A DNA stretch of 64,000 nucleotides from Gloeophyllum trabeum ATCC 11539. Lineage: Eukaryota > Basidiomycota > Agaricomycetes > Gloeophyllales > Gloeophyllaceae. Location of the stretch: contig NW_006920430.1 in the NCBI RefSeq assembly GCF_000344685.1, positions 120,766-184,765 on the forward strand, written 5' to 3'. A program made the translations under genes and the position numbers. The notes under the pieces were generated by a model that was given only the letters and a program-made list of their open reading frames with translations, was not told the origin of the DNA and searched no databases. Every line of letters begins with the position of its first letter. The first letter of the stretch is position 1. This document shows positions 60,157 to 64,000 of this stretch, in pieces.

Positions 60157-62215
60157 AGAGATGATGGAGGAGACGGACAGACTTGAATATCGCATTACTA
60201 TATATGTGGGAATAACGCACGTAATCAAGTCGCACGGTATACGTAGGCGTGGTCGCCACTGTAAATAGTTGAGAAATACGTAACACTGAAAATATCCTCT
60301 GAAGTACTACCCAGGTCACCCTGCTAAATCGCAGGTGCGGCTTGCGTAGCGCGTATTCTAGCAATGCGGGTTTTTGTATTGACAGCTGAGTTCATTGACT
60401 GATTGCGTCGACCATAACCTTTGAGCTCGGCCATGCCGCAAGGTCACAGATCTACCCTCAGAGAGGGAGCCCTGTACATTTTTGGGCGACATGAAGTCCA
60501 CCGTTTAGGTTGAGTGCTTCTCAATACGTGGTCATTAAATTGACATGTACTCCCACCTCCAACCGGTACATTTTCGGTGCACCGCTATCCATAACAGTGG
60601 AGACTCAATTGGGGGAAGATTAACAAACAGCAGCGAATCCGAGACCTGCTCTTTGGCTTTGATCACGGTAAGTCTAGCCCATCACGAAGATTCTTTGGCT
60701 GCTCCCAGCTATGCGACATCGGAACCGCAAGGAGTAGCTAGGAACCTCTTGGCGGGTACGTTGTGCCAGGGAACACAGTGAGCTAACAGTTTCCGAGTCG
60801 AGGTTCAGAAGCGCTGCATGAGTAATACCTGGAATATTATAGGGCGATCTCGAGGGGAGATCGGCGGTCAACGGTAAGCACAGATGTTGGAACCTTTACA
60901 CTGGATTCATCGTGGACATCACAGTTCCTGACTGTATCCAATTGCCGCGAGCTGAAACTTACCCTCCTGAAGTCGTCTCGAAGCGTACAGGTTAGATATA
61001 TCAGATGAAAGTGAACAGTCGCCCTTTCCCGAGTTCATTGTAACTACTGCTCTCTTCCCAGCGGCAACTACGTATATGAGTCCTCCAGGTGGTCTCACAT
61101 AAGGTATGTGTATCTCCAGGATCGTGAGCGATTCTCAAGGGAAGTCGCCTCGGGCAGCCCTCGGCACCCCAAGGGAACCTTCCCGTTTCGGTTCTGTTTC
61201 CCAGAGCTGGTCCCGCATCCAAGGCTACGGCATGTTCTTACATTGTCCTCCCACCGCGCTCATCATCATTTCAGATTTTTCATTGAAAACTGGGGCCCAG
61301 CGACTGCCGTGCAGATTTGCAGCTTCCTCTCCTCTGCTGGTGTGGGATGAAGCTTGTCTCATCGAGTCGCCCGGCCCCTTCTCGATACCGAGCTCGGACC
61401 TACCCGCGCTCAACACGTTTCCGCCCACGGAAGACTAAGGTGGAGTTAGCGTTATCGTCAGTCTTTCAGTACCTACATTGACTGCAACATATGCTGTTCC
61501 GAAATATCAGGTGCGTCATATCTTACGTCTCTTGCGGGCAGGGAGGTAGTGAGATCGGGTGCGGATATCCTGGGCATATCTCTGCAGAGCTATTCTGGTC
61601 ATCATCTGAAAATATCGTACCTCCGCGCGCCTTAGCAGAGCCGACGATTGTCCTGTCCCTCGCTGAAGTTCCTATTAGAAGTCGGCACTCCAGCAGGGAG
61701 AAAGAGACATAGCGTTGGTGCCATCGATGCCACAGCGGTACCTTCGATGACAGTATTCCCATACGGAAGAAACTCAAGGTACTCTTCCATCAAACCACGC
61801 TCCCAGGTTAGCTCACCATTATTCATTGGACCGTGCCGTGTTTTCCGGTAACCATGAGCTGTTACGGCAATCCTGGTTTTCCACAGTACACGCCTGCAAA
61901 GGTGTGTAATTCCACCTACCATCCTGGAAGGCACAGATGCTTTACACGGCGGTCTCACAACAGATATACGGCAAATATGTCTCTTCTTCTGTCAGTATGC
62001 ACTTACGTAATGGAATGCACAGCGGATTGACCCTGACCACCTTATCGCTCCTCGATTCAGCCGCTATCTGCGAAGAAAGGTCGACAATGACCCTTGAATT
62101 TACAACCCTATGCACCGTAGGCTACGAGAATGCTGGGGTTCGAAGGATCCACCTTGAATTTCAGACATTCCTTCCGATTCTGTATGCCAGAAACGTAGGA
62201 CGGACTAGAAATCCA
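60157..62215. other. intergenic, no gene recognised
   Basis: About 2 kb with short frames on both strands and several splice-like signals but no continuous exon set. The minus side must hold the promoter of the gene ending at 58068. Confidence 0.35.
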
Positions 62216-62217
62216 AG

Positions 62218-62610
62218 ATGGATAGCCTTCTCGAAAGGCTCATTGGTGAGCTTAATCGTTTACATATTTACACATGCAGTGCAGAACTATCCGGTGATCC
62301 GCTCACACGTGTAGCTGCCTTGTTCGAATCGAGGTACGTACTTACCCAACTCTAACTGCAATGCAGATGATGATCACGTATGGTGGAAAGTATTGCTTAA
62401 TGACTGTTTTGCCGTATCCGACAAGGCGGGCCGTGCATGTGAACATTTCCCAGGTGGTCGGCCCACTGATCCTCCCGTGCATTCTCGCTATCCGTCGCTT
62501 ACCCCACAAGTGCCCGACATTGTGTTCCACAACTCAATGGGTGGAATACATGCAAAGATGTTACCCGTATCTCGTTCCACTCCACATGCGGTTGGGAAGC
62601 GCTTATGCAG
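62218..62610 (+). pseudogene. possible exon remnants of an unknown gene
   Basis: An ATG-initiated stretch from 62218 reads MDSLLERLIGELNRL and onward to ALFESR at about 62330, ending at a good donor (AG|GTACGT). After an acceptor at about 62366, a frame reading DDDHVWWKVLLNDCFAV runs to about 62610. The two frames do not join in phase at the visible splice sites, so the gene is broken, or I have misread a junction. I do not recognise the protein. Confidence 0.25.
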
Positions 62611-63304
62611 TCCATGACAGGCGCTATGATTCTGCCATTATCGTGGTATGATGAGGCGTCGCTGTTATAGCACCAAGGGTTAACAGGGTCGTACCGGCGT
62701 ACGGTCAGATATCGCAATGTCTGACATACCGGAACCTTACCTTATTATGTACGTCGCTCCATTGGAGCTCCGGAACTCCTCCCAGAAACTAAGCGATTGA
62801 CATAGGTGATGGGACATCCTCCCCTGTATTCGCCGGAAATCAACGCCTCGTGTCTAGCGATACATATTCAAACGTAAACGAGGACATCCCTTCTCTTTCC
62901 AAACCAATGGATAGCTGTCTGATAGGTTCGTACGCTGGTATCGTGTCAGTTCTCGTTATTCATCGCTCCTGTGGATCAGAATACGAACAGTCACTGGTGG
63001 GTTGCGAGGTAACTCCGGCGGTATTCGGTTACCAGATTGCACGATTGCACCTCCGCAATACTGAATCTTGTCTGGTTTCACGGCGTGCCTCGCGGCGTTC
63101 TTAACCTCTCGCTCTTTCTCAGCATATTGACTGGCATTTTGGTTCGACTATAAAACACGTCAGCGCATGGCGTGCACCGCCTTTTCATTCTCTCCCAAGC
63201 CCCCACTCTCGGCTGGGTATCCACTGCGCGAACGATCAACTGCAGTCCCAGCTCTCAGTCCAATCCTCGACACGCTACCTCTCGTGTCTGACATCGTTAC
63301 CACC
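62611..63304. other. intergenic, promoter side of the terminal gene
   Basis: Short frames only. CTATAAAACACG at about 63149-63160 is a good TATA-box candidate about 150 bp upstream of the ATG at 63305, with pyrimidine-rich sequence (CTTTTCATTCTCTCCC) between them. Confidence 0.45.
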
Positions 63305-64000
63305 ATGGACGTCGTACCGCCCGAGCTCCTCTCTCACATCATCTCCTTCTCTACCCTCGACGGCGGGTCGACAGCGCAGTCCCTGCTACTCGCCTCCAAG
63401 ACAGTCCACGCGCTGACTCTACCTTTCCTCCTCCAGTCCCTCTCCTGCTCCGGCCTGTCCTCCATCCAGCGATTAACTTCCATCCTTAAGTCGCTCAAGA
63501 ATAACGCAGAGCGGGACGGTCGTAAATACATACCGCCCGTGAAGCATCTTTTCTTGTGCGATGTCAGCGGCAAACGAGCTTCTGACGCCGACACTTTTGT
63601 TCCTACTCCGCCGGAGTCGGAGGACGGAGAGCAACTGCAAGAGCGTGTCGATACCCCGAGGGTAGAGACTTCGAGCGACGAGATCCATAGCCTGCTGGTG
63701 GCCTACACTGATCTGTTCGACCTTCTCGCTCCTTCCCTCGCATCGCTGACCTTCCTCGCCTACAACCCCAGCATCACACCCTACCGAATTATCATTGACA
63801 CATATCTCCCTCGACTTCGCTATCTCTCGATGCGTTTCACTGCCATACCCTACATGCGGACGTATGTACCGGATGTCAGACCGGAGGGAGAAGCGGATTC
63901 GGAGGTATTAAAGCACAGGCTTCCCGAGCTCACACATCTTCATATGGGATTCACGTCCAAACCCATGCTCTCCGATGTGCCCCTCGGCTTTCTCCAGATG
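63305..64000 (+). CDS. F-box-like protein, 5' part (runs off the window)
   Basis: The frame is open from the ATG at 63305 (context CACCATGG, a strong start) to the window end, 232 codons without a stop or obvious intron. The N-terminus DVVPPELLSHIISFSTL followed by LLLASKTVHALTLPFLL resembles an F-box (PPE-LL-I, then a Ser/Ala-rich helix). Then come LRR-like pieces such as LASLTFLAYNP, LPRLRYLSMRF and LPELTHLHMGF, with an acidic Pro-rich insert (PTPPESEDGEQ). A role as a ubiquitin-ligase substrate receptor is inferred. The 3' end is outside the window. Confidence 0.7.
   Translation, partial: MDVVPPELLSHIISFSTLDGGSTAQSLLLASKTVHALTLPFLLQSLSCSGLSSIQRLTSILKSLKNNAERDGRKYIPPVKHLFLCDVSGKRASDADTFVPTPPESEDGEQLQERVDTPRVETSSDEIHSLLVAYTDLFDLLAPSLASLTFLAYNPSITPYRIIIDTYLPRLRYLSMRFTAIPYMRTYVPDVRPEGEADSEVLKHRLPELTHLHMGFTSKPMLSDVPLGFLQM

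Noticed and set aside
62318..62336. TTCGAATCGAGG resembling a tRNA T-loop
   Set aside because: No acceptor stem, D-arm or anticodon arm can be folded around it.

Overview
The window reads as nuclear DNA of a filamentous basidiomycete, probably an Agaricomycete of polypore type (inference). Genes are broken by many short introns, mostly about 50-70 bp with GT-AG borders. The window carries basidiomycete families: a DUF6533-type 7TM protein, F-box/LRR-like proteins and lineage-specific gene clusters. There are no bacterial-style operons or RBSs and no rRNA, tRNA or CRISPR array that I could find. I worked out exon structures by hand from splice consensus and reading-frame continuity. Exon sums came out as whole codons for every multi-exon gene listed with a protein length.

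Layout. 0-8.3 kb: no convincing gene, with degenerate tandem repeats. 8.3-10.3 kb: a 7TM membrane protein (+). 11.1-52.9 kb: an accessory island of duplicated genes. 53.7-64 kb: ordinary-looking genes, namely a basic nuclear-type protein, an F-box/LRR-like protein, a large disordered protein and an F-box-like gene cut off by the window end.

The island is the main finding. It holds seven intact paralogues of an atypical protein-kinase-fold family: four A-type of 606-618 aa and three B-type of 656-689 aa. All have six exons with matching intron phases. It also holds three intact copies of a three-exon gene (N1-N3, 442-460 aa) whose conserved residues fit a PD-(D/E)XK nuclease core: GGVRxD, then ExK, then QxxxRY. 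Every N gene lies head-to-head with a B-type kinase across a shared 0.8-0.87 kb promoter region. The pairs are N1/B1 at 18.7-23.3 kb, B2/N2 at 29.6-34.1 kb and N3/B3 at 40.4-45.2 kb. Pairs 1 and 3 are close relatives in both members; pair 2 is diverged in both. The A-type kinases have no nuclease partner. One reading is a split nuclease-effector plus kinase-antidote (or regulator) module, comparable in parts to fungal Spok killer proteins, which carry nuclease-like and kinase-like domains in one chain. Function is not shown by sequence alone.

The island has been rearranged by duplication. The 3' part of kinase A2 with a wrecked DUF2264 gene (36.1-38.4 kb) copies the A4/DUF2264 block (49.2-52.0 kb). 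A truncated inverted copy of the 24.9 kb Ser/Pro-rich gene lies at 38.5-39.4 kb. A sliver of that gene lies left of N1, as the longer copy lies left of N3. A 3' fragment of an F-box/LRR-like gene with an in-frame stop lies at 16.8-17.3 kb. Small inverted-repeat (MITE-like) elements lie at 17.5 and 34.9 kb.
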